Of a stretch of 64,000 bases of DNA, positions 16,446 to 25,115 are shown piece after piece (positions within the stretch are counted from its first letter, which is position 1; each line of letters opens with the position of its first letter). The stretch covers positions 3,868,501-3,932,500 of the forward strand of contig NC_014376.1 of NCBI RefSeq assembly GCF_000144625.1. The letters run 5' to 3'. The stretch is from [Clostridium] saccharolyticum WM1 (lineage in GTDB: Bacteria; Bacillota; Clostridia; Lachnospirales; Lachnospiraceae). The position numbers and the translations under genes are program-made. The notes beneath the pieces are model-generated. The model ran no database searches and had not been told where the DNA came from. It saw only the letters and a list, made by a program, of their open reading frames with translations.

Positions 16446-17606
16446 ATGCAAAACTTTAATTATCACAACCCGGCAAAAATTATTTTTGGCAAAGATTCGG
16501 AAAAAGAAATCCAAGCTCTTCTGCACGATTTAAACGTTCATTCACTCCTGCTTGTTTACAGCGGAGATTTCATCAAAACCCTGGGTATCTTTGACACGGT
16601 CAAAGATGCCTGCAGAAAGGAAAACATCGTGTTTTTTGAAAATGGATCGGTTGTTCCAAATCCGAAAATAGAACTGGTCCGCCAGCTTACCGCCCTTGGA
16701 AAAGAGAAAAATATCGACTTTATTCTTGCGGTTGGAGGAGGCAGTGCTATCGATACAGCAAAAGCTGTGGCCGCAGGCATCCCATATGACGGAGATGTCT
16801 GGGACTTCTTCGAAGGCAGGGCCACTCTTTGTACTGCTCTTCCCATGGGCGTTATCAGCACCCTTCCTTCAAGCGGAAGCGAAACTTCCAACTGTTCCAT
16901 TCTTTCAAACGGACTTCACAAGCTTGGAATTGAAAGTGACGTCATCATTCCACGCTTTGCCATTATGAATCCAGCCTTTACTTTAACCCTTCCACCGTAT
17001 CAGACCAGCTGCGGAATTGCGGATATCCTGTCCCATCTGCTGGAACGGTATTTTACCGACGTCCCCTTTGTGGATACCACGGATTTCCTGATTGAAGGAG
17101 CGGTACAGGCCCTTTTGTTAAACGGAGAACGCTTAATGGCCCATCCGGACGATTATCATGCACGGGCTGAGATTCAGTGGCTCGCCTCCATTGCCCATAA
17201 CAATCTTCTGGATACCGGACGGGTAGCTGACTGGGGTTCCCACCGCATCGAACACGAGATAAGCGCTCAATACGGTATTACACACGGGGAAGGCATGGCA
17301 GTGGTGCTTCTGGCATGGTTAAAATACATGGAAAAAGTAAAGCCGGAAAAACCGGCACAACTTGCAAACCGTATCTTCCACGCAGATTACCATGACCATT
17401 CCATATCCGAAATGGCCCTGATACTCCGCCGCCGTTTTACGGAATTTTTCAGAATTCTCAATTTAAGAACCTCTCTGACAGAGATGGGAATCACCAGAGA
17501 ACATTTTGAAGAAATGGCAGACCGGGCGACTTCAAACGGTACAATCGGACATTATGTTCCTCTGGGGAAAGAGCAGGTGATGGATATCTTAGAGCTGGCA
17601 AAATAA
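16446..17606 (+). CDS. Iron-containing alcohol dehydrogenase (BdhA/YqhD-like), candidate aldehyde reductase of the pathway
   Basis: The 386-residue type III alcohol dehydrogenase has the NAD(P)H segment VGGGSAIDTAKAVAAG near residue 95. Metal ligands are the Asp of GIADILSHLLERYF near 195 and the His residues of SHRIEHEISAQYGITHGEGMA near 262-280. Closest in style are the NADPH-dependent butanol dehydrogenases. It would reduce the aldehyde released by the class II aldolase (acetaldehyde or methylthioacetaldehyde) to the alcohol, detoxifying it and recycling NAD(P)+. It shares an operon with the DeoR regulator. Substrate assignment is from context. Confidence 0.87.
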   Translation: MQNFNYHNPAKIIFGKDSEKEIQALLHDLNVHSLLLVYSGDFIKTLGIFDTVKDACRKENIVFFENGSVVPNPKIELVRQLTALGKEKNIDFILAVGGGSAIDTAKAVAAGIPYDGDVWDFFEGRATLCTALPMGVISTLPSSGSETSNCSILSNGLHKLGIESDVIIPRFAIMNPAFTLTLPPYQTSCGIADILSHLLERYFTDVPFVDTTDFLIEGAVQALLLNGERLMAHPDDYHARAEIQWLASIAHNNLLDTGRVADWGSHRIEHEISAQYGITHGEGMAVVLLAWLKYMEKVKPEKPAQLANRIFHADYHDHSISEMALILRRRFTEFFRILNLRTSLTEMGITREHFEEMADRATSNGTIGHYVPLGKEQVMDILELAK

Positions 17607-17653
17607 TGGAAGTCAGACAATATGATTTCCGTGTAGAATAACTTAGAAATAAG

Positions 17654-17682
17654 CAAAGAAAAAAGCCGGCATGATGCCGGCT
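17654..17682 (-). terminator. Hairpin with minus-strand T-run
   Basis: AGCCGGCATGATGCCGGCT (17664-17682) is followed on the minus strand by TTTTTTCTTTG. It is a good terminator for minus-strand transcripts from the DinB/phosphatidyltransferase genes. On the + strand, just after the alcohol dehydrogenase, it lacks a T-run. A near-identical palindrome lies at 19083-19099. Confidence 0.6.
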
Positions 17683-17946
17683 ACGGACTGCAGATAAATA
17701 ATTTTAGATATAGCATTGAATATGGGTTATAAATATTCAGTGCTATATTTTTATATTATATTCTCGGTATTTTATATACTAATTCAATATCTTTTTGAGA
17801 CATATATTTATAGGCACATAGTAAAAAGCCATTACAGAATCCATGTCCAGCCATTTTCTGACCACCCCCTATATTTCTATTCATTAATTGTATGGGTGTT
17901 TCATCAGCTTCGTAAGTTTTCTAAGTCTTACTGGCAACATGACTTA
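17683..17946. other. AT-rich stretch without a convincing gene
   Basis: An AT-rich stretch after the dehydrogenase gene. A minus-strand frame of 32 codons beginning MAGHGFCNGFLLCAYKYM behind GGGGGTGG is the only possible small gene. It has no family I recognise and may be the decayed end of an older gene. Confidence 0.3.
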
Positions 17947-18468
17947 TTAAAAATATTTACTGTACTCTCCAATCGGAAAACCGCTCTCTAACCCCAATAC
18001 TCTTGGCCATAAGCCTGTGTCATCAATAATAAAGCCCATGATCATTCCCATATGGGTATGCAAATGCCTGAACTGTGCTAAAATCAAAGTAAATCTATTA
18101 TATTCGCAATCCGGTGGAGTATCCAATAGCTGGTTATCCGTTAATATTGAAAGATAAACCTTTATTTTTATATCAATATCAAAAAAATAATGATTTATTT
18201 CTTCTCTTGAGAGATATTTGCCTGGACTTACCTCTAAGCTGTTTAAATCCTTTTCATGTATATCAGGCTCTGTAAACCCTTTATCTCTTGGATTTATAAA
18301 CCAAAGATCTAAGGAATGAAGCATATGATAAATGTGTTTCCAACATGGCATTTCACAATAGGCTTTGCTCCATAACTCATCCGGAACACAATCGATCACA
18401 TTTTTTACCTCCCATAAGGCACGGTATGTCTGTTCTTTTATGATTTCTACAAATAAATTCTCTTCCAT
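17947..18468 (-). CDS. DinB-family metal-dependent protein
   Basis: The protein has 173 residues from the ATG at 18468, which follows AAAGGTGA; an upstream in-frame extension lacks a ribosome site. It has the four-helix DinB/YfiT layout with His residues placed as in the family: HIYHMLHSLDLW near residue 46 and HLHTHMGMIMG near 135, which would form the metal site. Members include thiol-dependent transferases such as bacillithiol transferases, but many have no assigned role. It lies 36 bp after a CDP-alcohol phosphatidyltransferase gene. Function here is unknown. Confidence 0.7.
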   Translation of the reverse strand: MEENLFVEIIKEQTYRALWEVKNVIDCVPDELWSKAYCEMPCWKHIYHMLHSLDLWFINPRDKGFTEPDIHEKDLNSLEVSPGKYLSREEINHYFFDIDIKIKVYLSILTDNQLLDTPPDCEYNRFTLILAQFRHLHTHMGMIMGFIIDDTGLWPRVLGLESGFPIGEYSKYF

Positions 18469-18503
18469 ATCCAAATCACCTTTTAATTCCAAATGAATCT
18501 GTG

Positions 18504-19040
18504 CTATAAGCATAATGAAAAGATAGATTTAATATCTCTCCGTAACCTTTTAGAAATAATATTGATGATCAATTCTTCTACCGCCGAAATGCTTGCAATA
18601 AAACAAACCAAAATGGTTGCTGTATATAATCCTAACCATATATAGAGAAGTGGAAAACAAAATAAAACGATCCCCGCCGCTTTATTCCCATAGGTATGTA
18701 AAAAAGCCAACTGTTTGTATCGTATAAAGCCAATGCCTAAGGAAGCCAGACGAATGGCGGCAATCAAAACGATCCAATATACCCCCCATAAAGGCAGTTT
18801 AAAACCCGGAAAAAAGAGAAGAAGTACAACAGTGACCATAAACGCATCGGCAATGCTGTCCAGAATCTGACCTTTCTGGCTTATGATATGCATCTTCCGT
18901 GCTATCATCCCATCTAAAACATCGCTGATACCACAAAGAAAATAGATCAAAAGAAATTGTCCTGAGAACGGTTTTAAAATCAGCAAAGCCAAGGTTCCTA
19001 ATATCCTCGTCATAGTAATCAAGTTGGGAATGTTCTTCAT
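18504..19040 (-). CDS. CDP-alcohol phosphatidyltransferase family membrane protein
   Basis: The protein has 178 residues from the ATG at 19040, preceded by CCGGAGG; the earlier in-frame ATG has no ribosome site. The family signature D-G-x2-A-R-x8-G-x3-D-x3-D is complete (LDGMIARKMHIISQKGQILDSIAD, about residues 41-64), so the metal site is intact. Five to six membrane helices are visible. It would transfer a phosphatidyl group from CDP-diacylglycerol to an alcohol such as glycerol phosphate. It is probably an accessory phospholipid synthase, since it is not in a pgsA context. Confidence 0.8.
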   Translation of the reverse strand: MKNIPNLITMTRILGTLALLILKPFSGQFLLIYFLCGISDVLDGMIARKMHIISQKGQILDSIADAFMVTVVLLLFFPGFKLPLWGVYWIVLIAAIRLASLGIGFIRYKQLAFLHTYGNKAAGIVLFCFPLLYIWLGLYTATILVCFIASISAVEELIINIISKRLRRDIKSIFSLCL

Positions 19041-19082
19041 TTGAACCTCCGGCATTTTAATCTGGGGTTATCGCCGTTCGAA

Positions 19083-19099
19083 GCCGGCATGATACCGGC
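19083..19099. repeat. Second copy of the GCCGGCATGAT(G/A)CCGGC palindrome
   Basis: GCCGGCATGATACCGGC here matches 17665-17681 except one base. The two copies bracket the phosphatidyltransferase-DinB pair. Without a T-run here it is unlikely to be a terminator; a small dispersed palindromic element is possible. Confidence 0.35.
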
Positions 19100-19132
19100 G
19101 TTTGGGGCATTCTGTTTTCACGCCTTCTGTTT

Positions 19133-19660
19133 TTACGCGATCTCCACACCATATACCAATTCATATATTTCTTTCTTATAGGGCCAGAACTCCTTTTCCG
19201 TCACAGGCTTTCCATAGCTCATGATCCACAATGGAGTGGGTCTGTCCACAGGTTTTAAGGGCATCTGCTCATAAGGAAACGTATTGGCATGAAATCCCAG
19301 CCTGCTGTAAAAGCTCGCCCTGCTCCTGGTCATTGGATCCTTCTCAGTGACTGGCTCTATTTCCAAAAACACAGGCTTTTCTGTTTCGTTCATGACCTCC
19401 TGCACCAGTTGTTTTCCATATCCTTTGCCCCTGCACGCTTCCGCCGTGGCCAGATGCTCCAAAAAAACACAGGAGGGCAAGTTCCAGTATCCAAGAAACG
19501 CCAGAATTTTTCCTTCCTCTTCAATGGCTCGCACTCCGTAGCAGGGATTTCCGAAAACCCTTTTCTGATCGTCTTTCGTCCGGCGCTCAATGTCAGGAAA
19601 TGACTCCTTATAAATCGGGTATATTTCCTCAAAACGGGTCTGCGGGTTTTTTAACAACAT
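19133..19660 (-). CDS. GNAT-family N-acetyltransferase
   Basis: The 175-residue protein has one GNAT domain. The acetyl-CoA pyrophosphate loop is EACRGKGYGKQLVQEV near residue 74, preceded by the beta-strand segment VFLEHLATAE; the C-terminal strand is FYSRLGFHANTFPYEQMPL. The length fits a stand-alone small-molecule or protein N-acetyltransferase. No neighbour suggests a substrate. The gene appears to be transcribed alone. Confidence 0.8.
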   Translation of the reverse strand: MLLKNPQTRFEEIYPIYKESFPDIERRTKDDQKRVFGNPCYGVRAIEEEGKILAFLGYWNLPSCVFLEHLATAEACRGKGYGKQLVQEVMNETEKPVFLEIEPVTEKDPMTRSRASFYSRLGFHANTFPYEQMPLKPVDRPTPLWIMSYGKPVTEKEFWPYKKEIYELVYGVEIA

Positions 19661-19739
19661 AATATCAATCTCCTAATCCTTTATCTATAATTGTTTCTGT
19701 CTATCAGTGTATCATCTTCTGTCAAAAGAAGCAATGGGA

Positions 19740-19768
19740 AAGCCTGCCCCATGTTTCCGGAGCAGGCT
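19740..19768 (-). terminator. Terminator of the 5'-nucleotidase gene
   Basis: AGCCTGCCCC and GGAGCAGGCT pair across an 8-nt loop shortly after the nucleotidase stop. The minus-strand tail is TTTCCC, so termination is plausible but the T-run is short. Confidence 0.5.
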
Positions 19769-19786
19769 GGTCTTCCTTTTATATGG

Positions 19787-21616
19787 TTATTTTATGGTAA
19801 TTCTGCCCTGACCTGCCGGATTTGCGTAATCAGCACCTACATTGCCGCCTAAATTGCTGCGGATATATGCGGAAAGTAAATCTACATCTGTCATGACCTC
19901 GTCCCGGATCACCTTGCTTCCCTTAAACATGGTCAAGCCGTCACCTGCAGACTTTAACATGTAGTTATGGGAGGCAACGGTATAGGTCTTGTTCACATCA
20001 AGAGCAGCACCTCCTACCAAGATATCAGTTACTCGGTATGCTCCGTTTACCTTTATAAAGTTACCTTTATCATCCACCTGGACATTGGAAGTCTTGGAAG
20101 TATCAATGGTATAGGTAAGACCGGATACCTGCAGGAAACCGCCGTTTTCTTTGGGGCAGTTGCGGGAAGCCATCTCCAGGGCATCCTTGATCTGCTGGCC
20201 GGTAACTTCCGCAACACAGCCCATATTGCCGAATGGGAACACGGTAAGCGTATCATTGTAAGTGATGTTGCCGGCCTTTATGCTGGCTCTCACACCGCCG
20301 CCGTTGGACAATCCGATATCTGCTCCAAGTACGTAACGGTATGCATCTGCACACAGATCACCAAGGTTTGTTTCTGCACTTCTGACCGCACGGTTTCCTG
20401 TGGCAGGATCATTCACCGTAAGTTCCACATCCGTGTGTCCGATCACCGTCTTTAATGTCTCATTATACTGGGCCTGAATGGCCTTTACAAATTTGTCTGT
20501 ATCATAGTCAATTGCTTTTCCGTCAGCCGTCACCGCACTCTTGCCCGGAATCACAAGCTGAATTCCAACAGTCAGGACATTGGGATCCTTGATCTTGTCT
20601 CTGTTTGCATCATAAATTTCTTTCCAACGGTTATAAGAGCCTAATTCCCTCTTTGCGATCCTGCTTAAGGAATCACCGGTTTTTACCGTATAAGCGCTGG
20701 TGCCTGCTCCTGCCGGAACCTGTGAAACCAGCTCACTGGTGATCGTTCCATCGGTGCGGAGCGTCAGTTTTCCGATATTTTCTAACTTGGTACCGGTCTG
20801 GGTAAGAAGCACGTCCTTGCCGTCCTTATTCTTTACGTACTTTCCATATGCTTCATGGGAATGGCCGTCAATCAGCACATCAATCCCCGTGGTATTCTTG
20901 ATCACACTGTCAGAGGTCCAACGGTCTGTTGTGCCGTTCTCTCCCAAATGGCCTACCAGGACTACATAATTCGCCCCTTCCGCTTTTGCACTGTTTACAG
21001 CAGACTGGACCTGCGTGTAAAGCTTCTGTCCATTTTCATCTTCACAAAAACCGTAAATGTAATTTCCGTTACCATCCTGGAAATAAGCCGGTGTGGATTT
21101 GGTGAAGCTTTCCGGTGTGCTAGCTCCCACAAAGGCTACTTTCGTATCACCATATGTAAAAATTTTATAGGGAGCAAATACTGTGGTGCCTGTCCTCAAA
21201 TCCATGAAATTGCTGGAATAGTAGCCGCAGCTTAATTTACCAGCCAGCTCCAGAAAGCGGGGCATCCCATAATCGTATTCATGGTTGCCCGGAACTGCAA
21301 AATCATAACCGACCTTATTCATAATGTCGATTAAATATCCTCCGTCTGACAGTGTTCCAATGGGCGCACCCTGAATGGCATCCCCTGCGTCAACCAGTGT
21401 CACGTAAGGAGTCTGGGCCTGCATCTCTTTTTTATAGAGAGCCAGTCCCGCATATCCTATGTTGCCGTCAACGCCGCAGTGGACATCGTTGGTGTAGAGG
21501 ACCACGATATCCCGGTCTGCCGCCAGCGAGGAGAAGGATATGCCCGTTGTCAGGGACATGACCATGAGCAGAGCCAGCCATAGTGACAGAAACTTTCTTT
21601 TCTTACTTCCTTTCAT
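19787..21616 (-). CDS. Secreted 5'-nucleotidase/metallophosphatase with an internal LysM domain
   Basis: The 609-residue protein has a signal peptide (KKRKFLSLWLALLMVMSL... to about AA at 32-33). The calcineurin-like domain carries YTNDVHCG near 41, GDAIQG near 78, GNHEYDYG near 111 and GHSHEAYG near 252, all metal ligands. A LysM domain follows (YTVKTGDSLSRIAKRELGSY near 309, to VIPG near 355). The 5'-nucleotidase C-terminal domain follows (ETNLGDLCADAYRY near 415, SNGGGVR near 438). It would hydrolyse extracellular nucleotides to nucleosides while bound to peptidoglycan. LysM lies between the two catalytic halves rather than at an end, which is unusual. There is no sortase signal. Confidence 0.9.
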   Translation of the reverse strand: MKGSKKRKFLSLWLALLMVMSLTTGISFSSLAADRDIVVLYTNDVHCGVDGNIGYAGLALYKKEMQAQTPYVTLVDAGDAIQGAPIGTLSDGGYLIDIMNKVGYDFAVPGNHEYDYGMPRFLELAGKLSCGYYSSNFMDLRTGTTVFAPYKIFTYGDTKVAFVGASTPESFTKSTPAYFQDGNGNYIYGFCEDENGQKLYTQVQSAVNSAKAEGANYVVLVGHLGENGTTDRWTSDSVIKNTTGIDVLIDGHSHEAYGKYVKNKDGKDVLLTQTGTKLENIGKLTLRTDGTITSELVSQVPAGAGTSAYTVKTGDSLSRIAKRELGSYNRWKEIYDANRDKIKDPNVLTVGIQLVIPGKSAVTADGKAIDYDTDKFVKAIQAQYNETLKTVIGHTDVELTVNDPATGNRAVRSAETNLGDLCADAYRYVLGADIGLSNGGGVRASIKAGNITYNDTLTVFPFGNMGCVAEVTGQQIKDALEMASRNCPKENGGFLQVSGLTYTIDTSKTSNVQVDDKGNFIKVNGAYRVTDILVGGAALDVNKTYTVASHNYMLKSAGDGLTMFKGSKVIRDEVMTDVDLLSAYIRSNLGGNVGADYANPAGQGRITIK

Positions 21617-21758
21617 TTTTGAAACCCTCCTTTTTAAATTACGTTTTCCTCTATTATATCAGATAAATGTAAAATTAGTATATAATTATTTCGATATTTT
21701 TCAATAATTTCATTTCTTTCTCAGGCTTTTCCATGGATTCAGGTGACATAAATACAAA

Positions 21759-21812
21759 AAAAGGATGTCCTTCCGCCTTAAACTGACATTTTCGGCAGAG
21801 GGACATCCCTCT
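21759..21812 (-). terminator. Terminator of the hisS-aspS unit
   Basis: On the minus strand GGGATGTCC...GGACATCC forms a long stem, with additional pairing (CTCTGCCG with CGGAAG) inside, followed by TTTTTTT. It sits about 10 bp past the aspS stop. Confidence 0.8.
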
Positions 21813-21820
21813 TGATTCAA

Positions 21821-23611
21821 TTATTCCTTTTCGTCACTGATTTCTATTCCAAGCTCCACAAGCTGTTTTGTATCCACCTGAGCCGGTGCTTCTGTCATCA
21901 GGCAGGAGGCGTCCTTTACCTTGGGGAATGCAATTACATCACGGATGCTGTCTGCGCCCACCATGAGCATGACCACCCGGTCCAGGCCGTAAGCAAGACC
22001 TGCATGAGGCGGAACACCGTATTTAAACGCGTCTAAGAGGAAGCCAAACTGATCCTTCGCCTGTTCCTTTGTAAAGCCCAGCACTTCAAACATCTTGGAC
22101 TGGATATCGCTCTGGTGGATACGGACGGAACCCCCGCCAAGCTCTGTGCCGTTTAACACAATGTCGTATGCCTTTGCCCGGACAGCGCCTGGATCACGGT
22201 CAATCAGCGCCCAGTCCTCATCCATCGGCATCGTAAACGGATGATGCATGGCAGTAAAGCGTCCCTGCTCCTCGGAATATTCAAGCAGCGGAAATTCTGT
22301 TACCCATAAGAACTTAAAGTGATCCTTTTTCAGAAGATCAAGCTGTCTTGCCAGCTCCAGTCTTAAGTTGCCAAGTACGTCAAATACTACCTTGTCCCGG
22401 TCTGCTGCAAATAAAAGTAAATCTCCCGGCTTTGCTCCCATTGCCTCTGCCAGAGTGTGAAGCTCTTCTTCTGTCATGAATTTTGCAAATGAACATTTAT
22501 AGGTCCCATCTTCATTGACGGCCAGATAAGCCAGCCCTTTTGCTCCAAAGCCCTTTGCATATTCTACCAGTGCATCGATCTTTTTACGCGGCATGGCTCC
22601 CTGTCCCTCAGCATTAATTCCCCGGACAGAACCGCCGTTTTCCAGGGCGCTTTTGAATACGGCAAATTCCGTATCCTTTACCACCTGAGAAACATTCTTA
22701 AGCTCCATTCCGAAACGCATATCCGGTTTGTCAGAACCAAAGCGGTCCATTGCTTCTCTCCAGGTCATTCTCGTAAGGGGAAGCTCAATATCTAAATTGC
22801 AGATTTCTTTAAATAATTTCTTTAACAGCCGTTCATTCACCTCAAGCACATCCTCCACATCCACAAAGGAAAGCTCCATATCAATCTGGGTGAATTCCGG
22901 CTGTCTGTCGGCACGTAAGTCCTCGTCACGATAGCATCTTGCCAACTGGAAATAGCGGTCATAGCCGGAACACATAAGAAGCTGCTTATAAAGCTGGGGA
23001 GACTGGGGCAGGGCGTAGAAAGAGCCTGGATGGACACGGCTTGGAACCAGATAATCCCTGGCACCCTCCGGCGTGCTCTTAATAAGAGTGGGGGTTTCGA
23101 TCTCCAAAAAACCCTCTTCCGCTAAAAATGCCCTTGTTAAGGTAGCCACCTGGCTTCTCACTCTGATGTTCCTCTGGATATCCGGTCTTCTAAGATCCAG
23201 GTAACGGTATTTTAATCGTAGTTCTTCCTTTGTCTTGCTGTTCTCTTCAATGGGGAAGGGAGGTGTTTCGGATTCGGAAAGGATTCTTAAGCTCTTTGCC
23301 CGCACTTCAATTTCGCCTGTTGCCAGGTTCTCATTCACGCCGCCTGCCCTGCTTTCCACTTCACCTGCCACCGCAATGACAAACTCACTCCTTAATTTTT
23401 CAGCCTTTGCAAAGCTTTCCGCTCCGCAGTTGCTCTCTTCAAATATGATCTGCAGGATCCCGGAACGGTCTCTTAAATCAACAAAAATGATTCCTCCCTT
23501 ATTCCTGCTTTTCTGGACCCAGCCCATAACCGTGACTTCACTGCCCACATTGTCTTTTGTAACCTCTGTACATCTATGGGATCTTTTTAAGCCTAACATT
23601 GATTCTGCCAT
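21821..23611 (-). CDS. aspS: Aspartyl-tRNA synthetase
   Basis: The protein has 596 residues from the ATG at 23611 (AGAGGAAATT upstream). An in-frame 44-codon extension exists but is made of the leader repeats and is unlikely to be translated. The N-terminal OB-fold anticodon domain is followed by class II motifs: FLEIETPTLIKSTPEGARDYLVPSR, YRDEDLRADRQPEFTQIDME and the C-terminal GLAYGLDRVVML. The bacterial GAD insert is present. It charges tRNA-Asp (or also tRNA-Asn if a gatCAB system is used). It follows hisS with about 166 bp of repeat-containing spacer. Confidence 0.97.
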   Translation of the reverse strand: MAESMLGLKRSHRCTEVTKDNVGSEVTVMGWVQKSRNKGGIIFVDLRDRSGILQIIFEESNCGAESFAKAEKLRSEFVIAVAGEVESRAGGVNENLATGEIEVRAKSLRILSESETPPFPIEENSKTKEELRLKYRYLDLRRPDIQRNIRVRSQVATLTRAFLAEEGFLEIETPTLIKSTPEGARDYLVPSRVHPGSFYALPQSPQLYKQLLMCSGYDRYFQLARCYRDEDLRADRQPEFTQIDMELSFVDVEDVLEVNERLLKKLFKEICNLDIELPLTRMTWREAMDRFGSDKPDMRFGMELKNVSQVVKDTEFAVFKSALENGGSVRGINAEGQGAMPRKKIDALVEYAKGFGAKGLAYLAVNEDGTYKCSFAKFMTEEELHTLAEAMGAKPGDLLLFAADRDKVVFDVLGNLRLELARQLDLLKKDHFKFLWVTEFPLLEYSEEQGRFTAMHHPFTMPMDEDWALIDRDPGAVRAKAYDIVLNGTELGGGSVRIHQSDIQSKMFEVLGFTKEQAKDQFGFLLDAFKYGVPPHAGLAYGLDRVVMLMVGADSIRDVIAFPKVKDASCLMTEAPAQVDTKQLVELGIEISDEKE

Positions 23612-23616
23612 AATTT

Positions 23617-23766
23617 CCTCTTTCCTGCCCATGTTTTTGGGCATATAGGTATGCCCTTGGGCGTTCCTCTTTCCTGCCCGTTTTTTTGGGGCATATAGGT
23701 ATGCCCTTGGGCGTTCCTCTTTCCTGCCCGTGTCTTTTACCACATATTGGTATGCCTCAGGGCTTT
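23617..23766 (-). repeat. Three tandem ~50-bp repeats in the hisS-aspS spacer
   Basis: Units begin with CCTCTTTCCTGCCC at 23617, 23666 and 23716 (period 49-50 bp). The first two are nearly identical; the third is diverged. Read on the minus strand each unit contains a hairpin (GGGCATA-CCTA-TATGCCC) and a GGCAGGAAAGAGGAA segment like the aspS ribosome binding site. The array looks like duplication of the aspS translation-initiation leader. Confidence 0.75.
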
Positions 23767-23777
23767 CCTTCTGATCT

Positions 23778-25037
23778 TTACTTCAGTGCGTCTTTATAGA
23801 ATTCCTTAAACTGTGTATACCCTTCCTTCTGAAGGCTGTCTTTCTGGAATTTTTTATTTTTATTCATCTGAGAAACCAGAACGGTCCCACCTTTTGCCCG
23901 TTTTTCCATCGCTTCTTTCATGGCCCCGTTCAGCACTTCATCGCTGACGCCCTTTTCTATCAGGAACGCCACCTTATCTTCTTTTCCGGGAACTGTAAAG
24001 CCCTCATCCATCAGGATGGTGATGATCCGTTCAAATCCAATGGAAAATCCGCAGGCAGGGGTATCCATGCCCGTGAATTTGCCGATCATCTTATCATAAC
24101 GGCCGCCGCCTCCTACAGAGCCGGGGAAGCCGTCCACCTGGATCTCAAAAATAGTTCCGGTGTAATAGGACATCCCTCTCACCAAAGTGGGATCAAAAAC
24201 AATATGAAACTGGCTGGTGGAAATCTGGCTTACGCTGTCCATAATGGCTGCCAGATTCTCCGCCTGCTGCTGATCCATGGAATCCTTTAAGGCTTCCCCC
24301 AGGCTGCGCACTCCGGAAGCATCGGGAGCCACCGTTTCAAAAAGGGATAAATATTTATTGATTTTATCCTGGTCATACCCGGCTTCCGCCAGTTCCCTGG
24401 CCACGCCATCGCTGCCGATCTTGTCCATCTTATCCAGTATAATGAATACCTGGTCGTAAGCTTCTTCCGGAAAACCACAGAAAGCCGCCATTCCCTTTAA
24501 AATATTCCGGTCATTGATCCTTACGGTATATCCTTTAAAGCCGATCTTTCCAAGCAAGGTTGTAGTTGCCAGGATGAGTTCCGTTTCCGCAAGCCTGGTG
24601 GAATCTCCCAGTATGTCAATGTCGCACTGGACAAACTGTCTGAAACGTCCTTTCTGGGGACGGTCTGCCCTCCATACACTCCCCATCTGAAGGGATTTAA
24701 AGGGCGCAGGAAGAGACGCCGCATTGTTGGAATAATATCTTGACAAGGGAACGGTCAGATCATACCGGAGACCGCTGTCTACCAGATCGTTTTCCGCCTG
24801 AGCGCTCTCTAAATTAAGCTTTTCTCCCCGCTTCATGATTTTGAAAATCAGCTTTTCATTGTCCCCGCCCTGTTTGCTGGTAAGGTTCTCGATGTGCTCC
24901 ACACAGGGAGTTTCAATGGAATGAAAGCCGAAGCCGCCATAGGTTTCACGTATCTGGTTCATTACATATTCCCGTACCTGCATCTCGGCAGGAAGAATAT
25001 CCTTCATTCCGGTAACCGGTTTCTTTTTTAATGCCAT
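23778..25037 (-). CDS. hisS: Histidyl-tRNA synthetase
   Basis: The 419-residue class II synthetase has motif 1 (GFHSIETPCVEHIENL near 37), motif 2 (SVWRADRPQKGRFRQFVQCDID near 120), the histidine motifs LVRGMSYYTG near 275 and GGGGRYDKMI near 301, and motif 3 (ACGFSIGFERII near 320). The C-terminal anticodon-binding domain is present. It charges tRNA-His in the cytoplasm. The ATG follows CGGAGAG. It is co-oriented with aspS, a common pairing in Firmicutes. Confidence 0.97.
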   Translation of the reverse strand: MALKKKPVTGMKDILPAEMQVREYVMNQIRETYGGFGFHSIETPCVEHIENLTSKQGGDNEKLIFKIMKRGEKLNLESAQAENDLVDSGLRYDLTVPLSRYYSNNAASLPAPFKSLQMGSVWRADRPQKGRFRQFVQCDIDILGDSTRLAETELILATTTLLGKIGFKGYTVRINDRNILKGMAAFCGFPEEAYDQVFIILDKMDKIGSDGVARELAEAGYDQDKINKYLSLFETVAPDASGVRSLGEALKDSMDQQQAENLAAIMDSVSQISTSQFHIVFDPTLVRGMSYYTGTIFEIQVDGFPGSVGGGGRYDKMIGKFTGMDTPACGFSIGFERIITILMDEGFTVPGKEDKVAFLIEKGVSDEVLNGAMKEAMEKRAKGGTVLVSQMNKNKKFQKDSLQKEGYTQFKEFYKDALK

Positions 25038-25115
25038 TTCGTTCTCTCCGTTATTTTTTAAATTTTATGGAAGTCCCATTGGACTTTCTTCATCAAATCA
25101 TGCCTCTATTGTAAA

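Noticed and set aside
17716..17991. 91-codon + strand frame rich in Tyr/Ile/Phe
   Set aside because: AT-rich composition, no ribosome binding site, partly antisense to the DinB gene, no family resemblance.
23612..23743. 44-codon N-terminal extension of aspS
   Set aside because: It is built from the tandem leader repeats, is absent from the AspS family, and a proper ribosome site sits at the internal ATG.
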